A DNA stretch of 38,425 nt from LMUY01 sp964247705 (lineage in GTDB: Bacteria; Pseudomonadota; Alphaproteobacteria; Acetobacterales; Acetobacteraceae), in assembly GCA_964247705.1 (NCBI GenBank), contig CAXTVQ010000047.1, forward strand, positions 1 to 38,425, in the 5' to 3' direction. The translations under genes and the position numbers were made by a program. The notes under the pieces were generated by a model. It had not been told where the DNA came from. It saw only the letters and a program-made list of their open reading frames with translations, and made no database searches. Positions 1 to 7,145 of this stretch are shown piece after piece. Numbering within the stretch: position 1 is the stretch's first letter; every line of letters starts with the position of its first letter.

Positions 1-228
1 TACGGCTGCTGGTTCCCGGCCGACCCGCGCGCCACCCGCACGCCGCAGCGTTTCCTGGCCGACACCTTCCGACCCGGCAGCATCCGCAGCGAGAGCGAGC
101 GCACCTACATCGGCTCCATGCGCCGCGTGATGGAGCATGTGGACATCGTGGTGCCGGCGCACGACACCCGGATCCCGGGCTCCCTGCCCTCGGAGTGGTT
201 CGCCTGCCCGGACCAGATGCCGGATTGA
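1..228 (+). CDS. C-terminal end of an MBL-fold metallo-hydrolase (partial)
   Basis: The first reading frame is open from base 1 to a TGA at 226-228, giving 75 residues with no start in the window. The stretch VDIVVPAHD (about residues 47-55) resembles the late strand and histidine of metallo-beta-lactamase-fold hydrolases of the lactonase/glyoxalase II type, where a VxPGHD motif supplies a zinc ligand near the C-terminus. Only the last quarter of the protein is visible, so the substrate cannot be named. It ends 70 bases before the TetR gene on the same strand, and the regulator may or may not control it. Assignment rests on one motif and is moderate. Confidence 0.55.
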   Translation, partial: YGCWFPADPRATRTPQRFLADTFRPGSIRSESERTYIGSMRRVMEHVDIVVPAHDTRIPGSLPSEWFACPDQMPD

Positions 229-298
229 GCGCCATCCCCATCTGCCGTGCAGCGCTCGTTTGCGACAGCCGCGATCGGGGAAGATAGGAATAGGCGCG

Positions 299-1048
299 GT
301 GAGTACGACAGCGGCGAATAAGGTTGGTCCTGCAGCGGATGGCTGGGCGGACGAGATGGACGTCCTGGCGGCGCTTTGGCGTGACAAGGTACCGGAGCGC
401 CGGCAAGGCCGCAGCCGGCGGCGGGAGAACGACATCCTCCAGGCGGCGTTGCGCGTGTTCTCCCGGGAGGGCATCGGCCGCGCCCGGATCGCAGACGTAG
501 CGGCGGAGGCGGGGATGCCCTTGTCGTCGTTATACGAGTATTATCCGAGCAAGGAGGACATCGCCTACGCCGTTCCGGTCGTGCAGCTCGCCCGGTTCTT
601 CCTGGAATACGCCGAGCGTGCCCGGGACGCCGCGACGGCACGGGATAGGCTGCGCCTGTTCCTGTGGCTATCGGCCGACTTCGCCCGGCGTAACCCGGAC
701 TGGGCCCGCACGCTCTATCTCGAAATCTGGCCCAGCGTGCTGATAGGCGACTCGCCAGCCCGGCAATTGCTGGACGACTACGCCCGCTTCGTGGTCCGCT
801 TGTTGCGGCAGGGAGCAGCCGAGGGCGAATGGCCTCCGGAGCCGAACCCTTACGAGACGGCATCCATCCTGATCGGCAGCCACAACCAGATGGTGATCAC
901 GTGGCTGCTCTATCGCAAGCCGCGGGACATCATGCGCGGCGTAAGCGCCATGCTGGACCGGCTGCTGTCCGCCGTGCTGCCGCCCCTGGCGGCAAAACCC
1001 GCGCGCCGGCCGCCCAGGACCAACCGGTCGCAAACCGCAGCAGAGTAG
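299..1048 (+). CDS. TetR/AcrR-family transcriptional regulator
   Basis: This is a 249-residue protein with a TetR N-terminal DNA-binding domain. The segment after RRRENDILQAALRVFSREG runs into IADVAAEAGMPLSSLYEYYPSKEDI, the classic TetR helix-turn-helix with the YxYYPSKE end. The C-terminal ligand domain (about residues 90-230) is helical and ends in a basic Pro/Arg tail. I chose the GTG at 299, which has AGGA about 10 bases upstream; an in-frame ATG at 356 is also possible and still keeps the whole HTH. It sits directly upstream of the liv-type transporter operon on the same strand, so it probably regulates that operon in response to its ligand (inference). Confidence 0.85.
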   Translation: MSTTAANKVGPAADGWADEMDVLAALWRDKVPERRQGRSRRRENDILQAALRVFSREGIGRARIADVAAEAGMPLSSLYEYYPSKEDIAYAVPVVQLARFFLEYAERARDAATARDRLRLFLWLSADFARRNPDWARTLYLEIWPSVLIGDSPARQLLDDYARFVVRLLRQGAAEGEWPPEPNPYETASILIGSHNQMVITWLLYRKPRDIMRGVSAMLDRLLSAVLPPLAAKPARRPPRTNRSQTAAE

Positions 1049-1051
1049 CGA

Positions 1052-1080
1052 TTGGATCGCGGACTCACCGATGTTGTAAC
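1052..1080 (+). promoter_or_regulatory. Candidate sigma70-like promoter for the liv operon
   Basis: TTGGAT (1052-1057) and TGTAAC (1075-1080) are separated by 17 bases in the 119-base gap between the TetR gene and livH. The match to the consensus is moderate. The position, about 90 bases upstream of the livH start and just before a palindrome, makes it the best promoter candidate here. Confidence 0.3.
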
Positions 1081-1091
1081 GGCAGCCGGCC

Positions 1092-1104
1092 TGGGTTAAA
1101 CCCA
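1092..1104. promoter_or_regulatory. Small palindrome, candidate TetR operator
   Basis: TGGGTTAAACCCA is a perfect inverted repeat about one central base and is followed by a run of A. It lies about 12 bases downstream of the candidate -10 box, where a repressor would block initiation. The adjacent TetR gene is the obvious candidate binder, but that is inference. The arms are shorter than most TetR operators. Confidence 0.35.
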
Positions 1105-1167
1105 AAAAAAACTCGGGTTCTGGGAGAAGCCGACCTTGCCACCGCCAAAGCCGGAACAGGCGCCGCC

Positions 1168-2025
1168 GTGATCGGTCAACAGCTTGCCAATGGGTTGGTG
1201 CTCGGCAGCATCTATGCGCTCGCCGCACTGGGATTTACCCTGATCTTCGGCGCGGCGCGGGTGGTGAACTTCGCCTATGGCGAGCTGCTGATGCTCGGCG
1301 CGTTCGCCACGTTGGTCGTGCTCCAGGTGTCCGACCTCGGCTTCTTTCCGAGCCTGGCCATCGCCATGCTGATCATGGCGGCGTTCAGCGTGCTGCTCTA
1401 CCTCCTGTTTGTCCGTCGGGCGCTGCGGCGGACGGAACTGGAGGTGCTGCTGGTCACCACCGGCCTGCTGTATATCCTGCATCAAGGCGCCATCCTGATC
1501 TGGGGCACCGACCCGCAGCAGCTCGACATGGGCATCGATGGCGTCTTGATCCTGGGCGACGTGGTGATCACCGTGCAACGCTTGGTCGTTGTCGGCGCCA
1601 TGCTGGTGCTGGTGGCCGCGCTCTACGTCACGCTCTACCGGCTACGAATCGGCAAGGCCCTGCGCGCCGTGGCGCAGAACCGTTACGGTGCGGAAGCCAT
1701 CGGCCTGAACGTGGACCGCATCGTTAGTTTCGCCTTTGCCGTGTCCGGTGCGCTGGCCTGCGCGGCCGGCGGCCTGCTGGGCTCGCTGTATGCCGTGGAT
1801 ACCTCCATGGGCGAGCTGCCGTTGCTGAAGAGTTTCGTCATCGTCATCTTCGGCGGGCTCGGGAGCGTGCCGGGCGCCATCGTCGGCGGATTGCTGATCG
1901 GGCTCGTCGAAACGTTCGCCGGCGCCTACATCAGCTTCGCGTTCAAGGACGTGTTCACCTTCCTGATCATGGTGGCCATGCTGCTGGTCTGGCCCCGCGG
2001 CCTGTTCGGCGGGCGCTTGGCATGA
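1168..2025 (+). CDS. livH: Branched-chain amino acid-type ABC transporter permease LivH
   Basis: This is a 285-residue polytopic inner-membrane protein, the normal LivH length. It opens with a typical LivH start, LANGLVLGSIYALAALGF, followed by GAARVVNFAYGELLMLGAF. The cytoplasmic loop carries ALRAVAQNRYGAEAIGLNV, which contacts the ATPase, and the C-terminal part has the usual GGLGSVPGAIVGGLLIGLVE. The frame is open further upstream, but the GTG at 1168 places the start where LivH proteins begin and has GGAACAGG about 7 bases before it. The stop overlaps the livM start by 4 bases (ATGA), implying coupled translation. LivH-type permeases import amino acids, but also urea, amides or aromatic acids, so the real substrate is open. 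Confidence 0.92.
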   Translation: MIGQQLANGLVLGSIYALAALGFTLIFGAARVVNFAYGELLMLGAFATLVVLQVSDLGFFPSLAIAMLIMAAFSVLLYLLFVRRALRRTELEVLLVTTGLLYILHQGAILIWGTDPQQLDMGIDGVLILGDVVITVQRLVVVGAMLVLVAALYVTLYRLRIGKALRAVAQNRYGAEAIGLNVDRIVSFAFAVSGALACAAGGLLGSLYAVDTSMGELPLLKSFVIVIFGGLGSVPGAIVGGLLIGLVETFAGAYISFAFKDVFTFLIMVAMLLVWPRGLFGGRLA

Positions 2026-2996
2026 AGGTGGCGGCCGGGCTCGTCGTTCTCGTCCTGCTTGTGGCGCTTCCGCCGTTCGTCGGCGAGTTCCAGGTCTTCC
2101 TGCTGACCCAAAGCCTGCTCTGGGGCATCTTCGCACTCTCCATGGGCCTGCTGCTCGGCTATGTGGGCCTGATCAATCTCGGGCAGGCAGCCTTCGTGGC
2201 GCTGGCGGCCTATGGCTCGACCGTGCTGCGCGCCCAACTCGGCTTCAGCTTCTGGCTTGCCGCCCCTGTGACGCTCGCCGCCGTCGTCGCTGTAGCGGTA
2301 CTGGTCGGCCTGATCGTGCTGCGGTTGCGCGGCCCCTACTTCGTGCTGGTCATGCTGGGTTTCGGCGAGGTCGTGCGCCTGGTCATCGCCAACTGGCAGG
2401 ACGTGACGGGCGGGATGGTCGGCATCCGCGGCATCCGCGCGCCGGAGCCGATCCTGTTCCTCCATTTCGGCACCCGGCTTGGCTTCTACTACCTGGTGCT
2501 TGCCACCGTCGCCGCCGCCATGTTCGGCCTGCTGTTCCTGGTCCGCTCGCGGCTCGGGCGGGTGCTGGTGGCCATGCGCGAGGATGAGGTATTGGCCGAG
2601 TTTGCAGGCGCGCCGGTGATGCGCAGCAAGGTCGCCGCGCTGGCGATCAGCGCCTTCGTCGCCGGGCTGGGTGGCCTGCTGATCGGGCCCTTCCTCTCCG
2701 TGCTGTCGCCCGGGCAGTTCACCGTGTTCGCCTCCGTGGACATGATCGTAATGGTCGTGGTGGGGGGCGCCGGAACCCTGGCCGGGCCGCTGCTGGGTGC
2801 GGTGTTCCTGACCTACGTGCCGGAGGCTCTGGGCTTCCTGCGGGATGTACGTCCCATCTTGATGGGCGGCCTGCTGATCGCGGTGACGCTGTACCTGCCT
2901 GGCGGGCTGCTCGGGCTCGTGACCTTACCCTGGGGAGGCGCTGGCCGCCGGCCGGCCATAGGCCCTGCCGAGGTGGAGGTAGAGCGTGCCGGCTGA
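2022..2996 (+). CDS. livM: Branched-chain amino acid-type ABC transporter permease LivM
   Basis: This is a 324-residue polytopic membrane protein of usual LivM length. The N-terminal part shows GLLLGYVGLINLGQAAFVALAAYG, diagnostic of LivM. The middle has LRGPYFVLVMLGFGEVVRLV and the NW..VTGG..G motif. The coupling loop carries VAMREDEVLAEFAGAPVMRSK, and the end has VVVGGAGTLAGPLLGAVFLT. It pairs with LivH to form the membrane channel. The ATG lies inside the livH stop (ATGA), and the C-terminus overlaps the livG start, so the genes are cotranscribed and probably cotranslated. Confidence 0.92.
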   Translation: MKVAAGLVVLVLLVALPPFVGEFQVFLLTQSLLWGIFALSMGLLLGYVGLINLGQAAFVALAAYGSTVLRAQLGFSFWLAAPVTLAAVVAVAVLVGLIVLRLRGPYFVLVMLGFGEVVRLVIANWQDVTGGMVGIRGIRAPEPILFLHFGTRLGFYYLVLATVAAAMFGLLFLVRSRLGRVLVAMREDEVLAEFAGAPVMRSKVAALAISAFVAGLGGLLIGPFLSVLSPGQFTVFASVDMIVMVVVGGAGTLAGPLLGAVFLTYVPEALGFLRDVRPILMGGLLIAVTLYLPGGLLGLVTLPWGGAGRRPAIGPAEVEVERAG

Positions 2997-3726
2997 TGCC
3001 CCGCTGCTGACCGTGACGGGCCTGAGCAAGCGGTTCAACGGCGTTCAGGCCGTTGAGGACGTGAGCTTCACCGTGTCGCAAGGCGAGATCCGCGGACTGA
3101 TCGGCCCGAACGGCGCGGGCAAGACGACCACGTTCAACCTGATCTCCGGCCTTTTCCCGCCCAGCGCGGGCCGGGTGGAGCTTGCGGGGCAATGTCTGAC
3201 CGGGTTGCGGCCGGACCAGGTGGCGAAGGCCGGGCTGAGCCGCACCTTCCAGGGCACGCGCACGTTCCCGAAGCTCACCGTCGCTGAAAACCTGCAAGTG
3301 CCGTTCCTCACGCGTCGCCGGGCTGGGGTGCGGGCGGAGGTGGAGCGCCAGGTGGCTTCCATCATGGAATTCGCGGGCCTCACCCCCCATGCGGACGTGC
3401 TGGCCGGGTCCCTGCCCTACGCGAGGCAGAGCCTGCTCGGCATCGGGCTGGCTTTGGCCGGCGGCCCGCGCTTGCTGCTGATGGACGAACCGTTCGCAGG
3501 CATGAACCCGCGGGAAACCATGGACGCCGCGAACATGGTGCGCCGCATCCGCGACACGGGCGTGACCGTGCTGCTGGTCGAGCACGACATGCAGGCCGTC
3601 ATGAGCATCTGCGACCGCATCGTCGTGCTGGTCGGCGGCCGCAAGCTGGTGGAGGGCACGCCGGACTCGGTACGGCGCGATCACCGCGTTATCGAGGCTT
3701 ACCTGGGAACGGACGCCGATGCTTGA
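2986..3726 (+). CDS. livG: ABC transporter ATPase LivG
   Basis: This is a 246-residue ATP-binding subunit. Walker A is GPNGAGKTT (about 40-48), Walker B is LLLMDEP (about 163-169) with the LivG-typical PFAGMNPRET after it, and the H-loop is VEHDM. The C-terminal KLVEGTPDSVRRDHRVIEAYLG is typical of LivG. The ABC signature is unusual: at about 143-148 it reads LPYARQ where family members usually have LxYGxQ, so the key glycine is alanine. The start is GTG inside the end of livM, and the end overlaps livF. It should form the LivG-LivF heterodimer that powers import. Confidence 0.9.
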   Translation: MPADAPLLTVTGLSKRFNGVQAVEDVSFTVSQGEIRGLIGPNGAGKTTTFNLISGLFPPSAGRVELAGQCLTGLRPDQVAKAGLSRTFQGTRTFPKLTVAENLQVPFLTRRRAGVRAEVERQVASIMEFAGLTPHADVLAGSLPYARQSLLGIGLALAGGPRLLLMDEPFAGMNPRETMDAANMVRRIRDTGVTVLLVEHDMQAVMSICDRIVVLVGGRKLVEGTPDSVRRDHRVIEAYLGTDADA

Positions 3727-4438
3727 GGTGTCGGACCTGCACGTGTCCTACGGCCCGGTCGCGGCGTTGCGCGGGGTGTCGCTGCGGGTGGATGCGGGCG
3801 AGATCGTCACCGTCATCGGCGCCAACGGTGCCGGGAAATCCACCCTGTTGCGCACGCTCAGCGGGGTCGTGCGCAGCCGCCGCGGCGCCATCACCCTGGA
3901 TGGCAAGCCGGTGCTGGGTCTGCCCTCCTCCACCATGATCACCCGCGGCCTGGTGATGGTGCCCGAGGGGCGTCACGTCTTCGCCGACATGTCCATCGCC
4001 GACAACCTGGATCTGGGCGCCTACTACCGGCGGGACAGGAAGGGCGTGCGGCAGGACCTCGAGCGGGTGCTGGACCTGTTCCCCATCCTGCGTGAGCGCC
4101 TCCGCAGCCCGGCCGGCCGGCTGAGCGGCGGGCAGCAGCAGATGGTCGCTATCGGCCGCGCGCTGATGAGCCGCCCGCGCCTGCTGCTGTTGGACGAGCC
4201 GTCCCTGGGACTGGCGCCTGCCATCGTGCAGCAACTCGGCGGCATCATCCGCGGGCTCAACCAGGGCGGCAGCACGATCTTGCTGGTGGAACAGAACGCC
4301 CGCATGGCGCTGCGCCTGGCGGACCGGGCCTACGTCATCGCCAACGGCGTCATCGCCCGCAGCGGCACCGGGGCCGAACTGCTGGGCGACGCCGCCGTCC
4401 AGGACGCCTACCTGGGCGGAACAGCCCGGACGCACTGA
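3719..4438 (+). CDS. livF: ABC transporter ATPase LivF
   Basis: This is a 239-residue ATP-binding subunit and the partner of LivG. It has Walker A GANGAGKST (about 34-42), an intact signature LSGGQQQ (about 135-141), Walker B LLLLDEP and the LivF-typical SLGLAP, then VEQNARMAL near the H-loop. The ATG overlaps the livG stop by 8 bases. With an intact signature here and an altered one in LivG, the two nucleotide sites of the heterodimer may not be equivalent (inference). A 43-base gap with a GAGGGGAA ribosome site follows before the binding-protein gene. Confidence 0.92.
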   Translation: MLEVSDLHVSYGPVAALRGVSLRVDAGEIVTVIGANGAGKSTLLRTLSGVVRSRRGAITLDGKPVLGLPSSTMITRGLVMVPEGRHVFADMSIADNLDLGAYYRRDRKGVRQDLERVLDLFPILRERLRSPAGRLSGGQQQMVAIGRALMSRPRLLLLDEPSLGLAPAIVQQLGGIIRGLNQGGSTILLVEQNARMALRLADRAYVIANGVIARSGTGAELLGDAAVQDAYLGGTARTH

Positions 4439-4481
4439 CAACAGAACGGCCCCGCGACGGGCCGCACAGAGGGGAACCACC

Positions 4482-5636
4482 ATGCTCAGCCGACGCGCCA
4501 CCCTTGCCACCATTGGCGGCAGCCTGCTCCTGCCGAGCGCCCGAGTCCTGGCCCAGGCGCCAAGCAAGGTCCTCAAGCTGGGAGCGCTCTGTACCCAGAC
4601 CGGTCCCAGCGCCTCGATCGGCAAGGAGTCGATCACGGGGCTCAACTACGGGGTCAAGAAGCTGAACGACGCCGGGGGCGTCCAGATCGGCGCCGATACC
4701 TACCGCGTCGAGCTGACCAACGTGGATGACGAGTCCAAGACCGAGCGCGGCGTCGCCGGTGCAGAACGGTTGATCAACGACGAGAAGGTTTCGCTGCTGT
4801 TCACCCCGCCGAACAGCAGCGGCACGCTTGCCATCCTGCCGATCACCGAGCGCAACCGCGTGCCGGCCATCACCTTCGTCTCCGCCGCCCAGCCGGTGAC
4901 CAGCCCGGACTACAGCTACAGTTTCCGCACCACGCTCTCCTCCGTCATGAACGTCGGCCCGGCGGTGGAATTCCTGGTCAAGACCAAGGCAGCGCAGAAG
5001 CTCGCCTTCCTGGGCCGCAACGACGATTGGGGCCGCACCGCCTCCGGCCAGATCAAGGACCGCGCGAAGGAGCTAGGAGCCACCGTCGTCGCCGACGAGT
5101 ATTTCGAGGTCGGTAGCATGGACTTCTACGGCCTGCTGACCAAAATCCGCGCCGCCGGACCGGACGCGGTGCTCGTCGCCTGCTACATCGAGGACGGACT
5201 GTCCCTGATGAAGCAATACCGCGAGTTGCAGATCAAGCCAGCCGTGATGGGACTGGGCGTAATCTGGTCCTCGCCAACGTTCATGAAAACGGCGGGCCGC
5301 ACCGTGGAAGGGATCTATCTCTCCACCGGCCCAACCACGAGCCAAACGCCGGAGCTCGCCGCATTCGGGGCGGAGTTGCAGAAGGTAACTGGCCACCCGG
5401 CGCTGCCTTACGAGGTCACCGCCTACGACAACCTCATGCTGGCAATCGCCGCCATGCAGAAAGCGGGCAGCATCGACGGCACGAAGGTGCGCGATACGTT
5501 GCGGGATTTCGAGTACAAGGGCCTGCTGCAGACCTACCGCTTCTCGCCCGGGAATGGCCAGTCCATCGTTCAGATCAACATCAACGAGGTGAAGAGCGGC
5601 ATTCCCAGCGTGCTGACCTCTACTCAAACCAGCTAA
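4482..5636 (+). CDS. Periplasmic substrate-binding protein of the liv-type transporter (Peripla_BP_6)
   Basis: This is a 384-residue protein with an N-terminal export signal (about 1-25) containing a twin-arginine-like SRRATLATIGG and ending at VLAQAP. The mature part begins VLKLGALCTQTGPSASIGKE, the usual opening of LivK/amide-binding proteins, and continues with INDEKVSLLFTPPNSSG and the second-lobe LAFLGRNDDWGR. A strong GAGGGGAA precedes the ATG. It is the last gene of the liv operon and would deliver the ligand to LivHM. The sequence does not show whether the ligand is a branched-chain amino acid, an amide or an aromatic acid. Confidence 0.88.
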   Translation: MLSRRATLATIGGSLLLPSARVLAQAPSKVLKLGALCTQTGPSASIGKESITGLNYGVKKLNDAGGVQIGADTYRVELTNVDDESKTERGVAGAERLINDEKVSLLFTPPNSSGTLAILPITERNRVPAITFVSAAQPVTSPDYSYSFRTTLSSVMNVGPAVEFLVKTKAAQKLAFLGRNDDWGRTASGQIKDRAKELGATVVADEYFEVGSMDFYGLLTKIRAAGPDAVLVACYIEDGLSLMKQYRELQIKPAVMGLGVIWSSPTFMKTAGRTVEGIYLSTGPTTSQTPELAAFGAELQKVTGHPALPYEVTAYDNLMLAIAAMQKAGSIDGTKVRDTLRDFEYKGLLQTYRFSPGNGQSIVQININEVKSGIPSVLTSTQTS

Positions 5637-5666
5637 GGATACCGAACCGCTACCGGCGGAGCCTGA

Positions 5667-6421
5667 TCAATCGTGGAAGGGTGCGGCAATCCGGCGCTCC
5701 CCGAGCAGGAAGGCATCCGCCACCAGAGCCAGCGGGGAAACGTCGAGATCCGTCGCCCCGGTCGCCGCGAGTTCGACGAAACGGCGGTAGATGCCCTGGT
5801 ATTCGGCAGGCGCCTCGTCCACCAGGACCCGCCCACCCTGGATCAGGCGCTTGCCGCCCTGCTCCAGGGTGATGGTCCCCTCGTCCGTCTCGATGCGGAT
5901 GTCCCAGCTCTGCAGCCCCGTTTGCAGCCAGTCCAGCTCCATGGCGACCGGCATACCGGTGGTGTCGCTCAGGTGCAGTTGCGCCGCGACGGGGGTCGCC
6001 CGGTTCTGTGGAAACCGAAGCTCGGCGCCGGTGACGAACAGCGGGCGCGGCAGGATGCGGGTGATGATGGACAGCGCGTTGATCCCCGGGTCGAACACGC
6101 CGAGCCCGCCCGGCTCCCAGATCCATGCCTGACCCGGGTGCCAGACCCGTACGTCCTCTTTCCAGGCGACGTGGACCGAGCGGATAATTTGGTCCGCGAG
6201 CAACCGCCGCGCCGGTTCCACGCCGGGAGCGAAGCGGGAGTGCCAGGTGGCGAACACGGTCCGCTGCTGCTCGCGCGCCAGCGTCCCCAGCGGGCCGAGT
6301 TCGCTCACCGTCGCACCCGGCGGCTTCTCCAGCAGCACATGCTTGCCGGCTCTCAAAGCGGCCTCCGCCTGCCCGCGGCGGACCTGCGGCGGCGTGCACA
6401 GGGCGACCGCGTTCACCGCCG
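5667..6421 (-). CDS. L-arabinose 1-dehydrogenase, Gfo/Idh/MocA family (N-terminus lost in gap)
   Basis: The last 251 or so residues of an NAD(P)-dependent sugar dehydrogenase are visible, and the N-terminal Rossmann start lies in the 100-N gap. The visible part has the EKPPGA motif with the conserved lysine, FATWHSRFAPGVEPAR, and HPGQAWIWEPGGLGVFDPGI followed by NALSI. These match my memory of the Azospirillum brasilense L-arabinose 1-dehydrogenase very closely, including the Asp and Asn of the active site. The reaction is L-arabinose (or D-galactose) to the 1,4- or 1,5-lactone. About 60-65 residues are missing compared with that enzyme. It is the last gene of the arabinose operon and converges with the liv operon 30 bases away. 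Confidence 0.85.
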
Positions 6422-6521
6422 NNNNNNNNNNNNNNNNNNNNNNNNNNNNNNNNNNNNNNNNNNNNNNNNNNNNNNNNNNNNNNNNNNNNNNNNNNNNNNN
6501 NNNNNNNNNNNNNNNNNNNNN
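6422..6521. other. Assembly gap (100 N)
   Basis: There are exactly one hundred N, a conventional placeholder for a gap of unknown size. It removes the C-terminus of the DHDPS-family gene and the N-terminus of the dehydrogenase gene. From the usual lengths of both families, about 100 and about 65 residues are missing, so the true gap is probably nearer 500 bases. Confidence 0.97.
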
Positions 6522-7132
6522 TCGGCCAGCAGGGTGATGGCTTCCTCGCCGTCCCACGGGCCTTCGACCGCTGGGCCGCCCAATTCAATCAGCTCCCGCA
6601 ACTTGGCGGCGGCGCCGGGCGTCTCGATCTTGAACCAGGCGACATGTTCCACCTCCCGGGCAAGCTGCGCCAGGAAGCGGGCGGATAGCGGCGTTCCGGC
6701 GACCGGCGCGTCCTGGATCATGATCGGGATGTCGATCGCGTCCGACACCGCCCGGTAGAACCCGGCGATCTGCGCCTCGCCCACCCGGACCGTGGCGCCA
6801 TGATACGGCGGCATGATCATCACCATCGCCGCCCCGGCATCCTGCGCGCGGCGGCTGCGGGCGGCGCACACGGCGGTGGAGAAATGCGTGGTGGTCACGA
6901 TCACCGGCACCCGTCCGCCGACATGGCGCAGGATCGCGTCCGTCAGCACCTCGCGCTCCTCGTCCGACAGCACGAACTGTTCGGAGAAATTGGCCAGGAT
7001 GCACAGGCCGTTCGACCCGGCGTCGATCATGAAGTCCACGCAGCGCTTCTGGCTGTCGAGGTCCAGCGCTCCCGTCTCGGTGAACGTCGTGGGCACGACC
7101 GGGTAGACGCCTTGATGGCGTGCGTGGGGCAA
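6522..7132 (-). CDS. DHDPS/NAL-family 2-keto-3-deoxy-L-arabonate dehydratase (C-terminus lost in gap)
   Basis: This is the first 203 residues of a DapA-superfamily TIM barrel. Visible features are GVYPVVPTTFTETGALDL, the TTTHFST strand, MPPYHGA (about 108-113), IQDAP (about 139-143) and the Schiff-base lysine in WFKIE (K168). DapA itself has a tyrosine where IQDAP has glutamine, as I recall for keto-deoxy-sugar-acid dehydratases. The start is TTG at 7132: a perfect AGGAGG stands 7 bases upstream, just after the stop of the dehydratase gene, and no ATG or GTG fits. Beside L-arabonate dehydratase it should convert 2-keto-3-deoxy-L-arabonate to alpha-ketoglutarate semialdehyde. The last third of the barrel is missing. 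Confidence 0.8.
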
Positions 7133-7145
7133 GGCGGGGCCTCCT

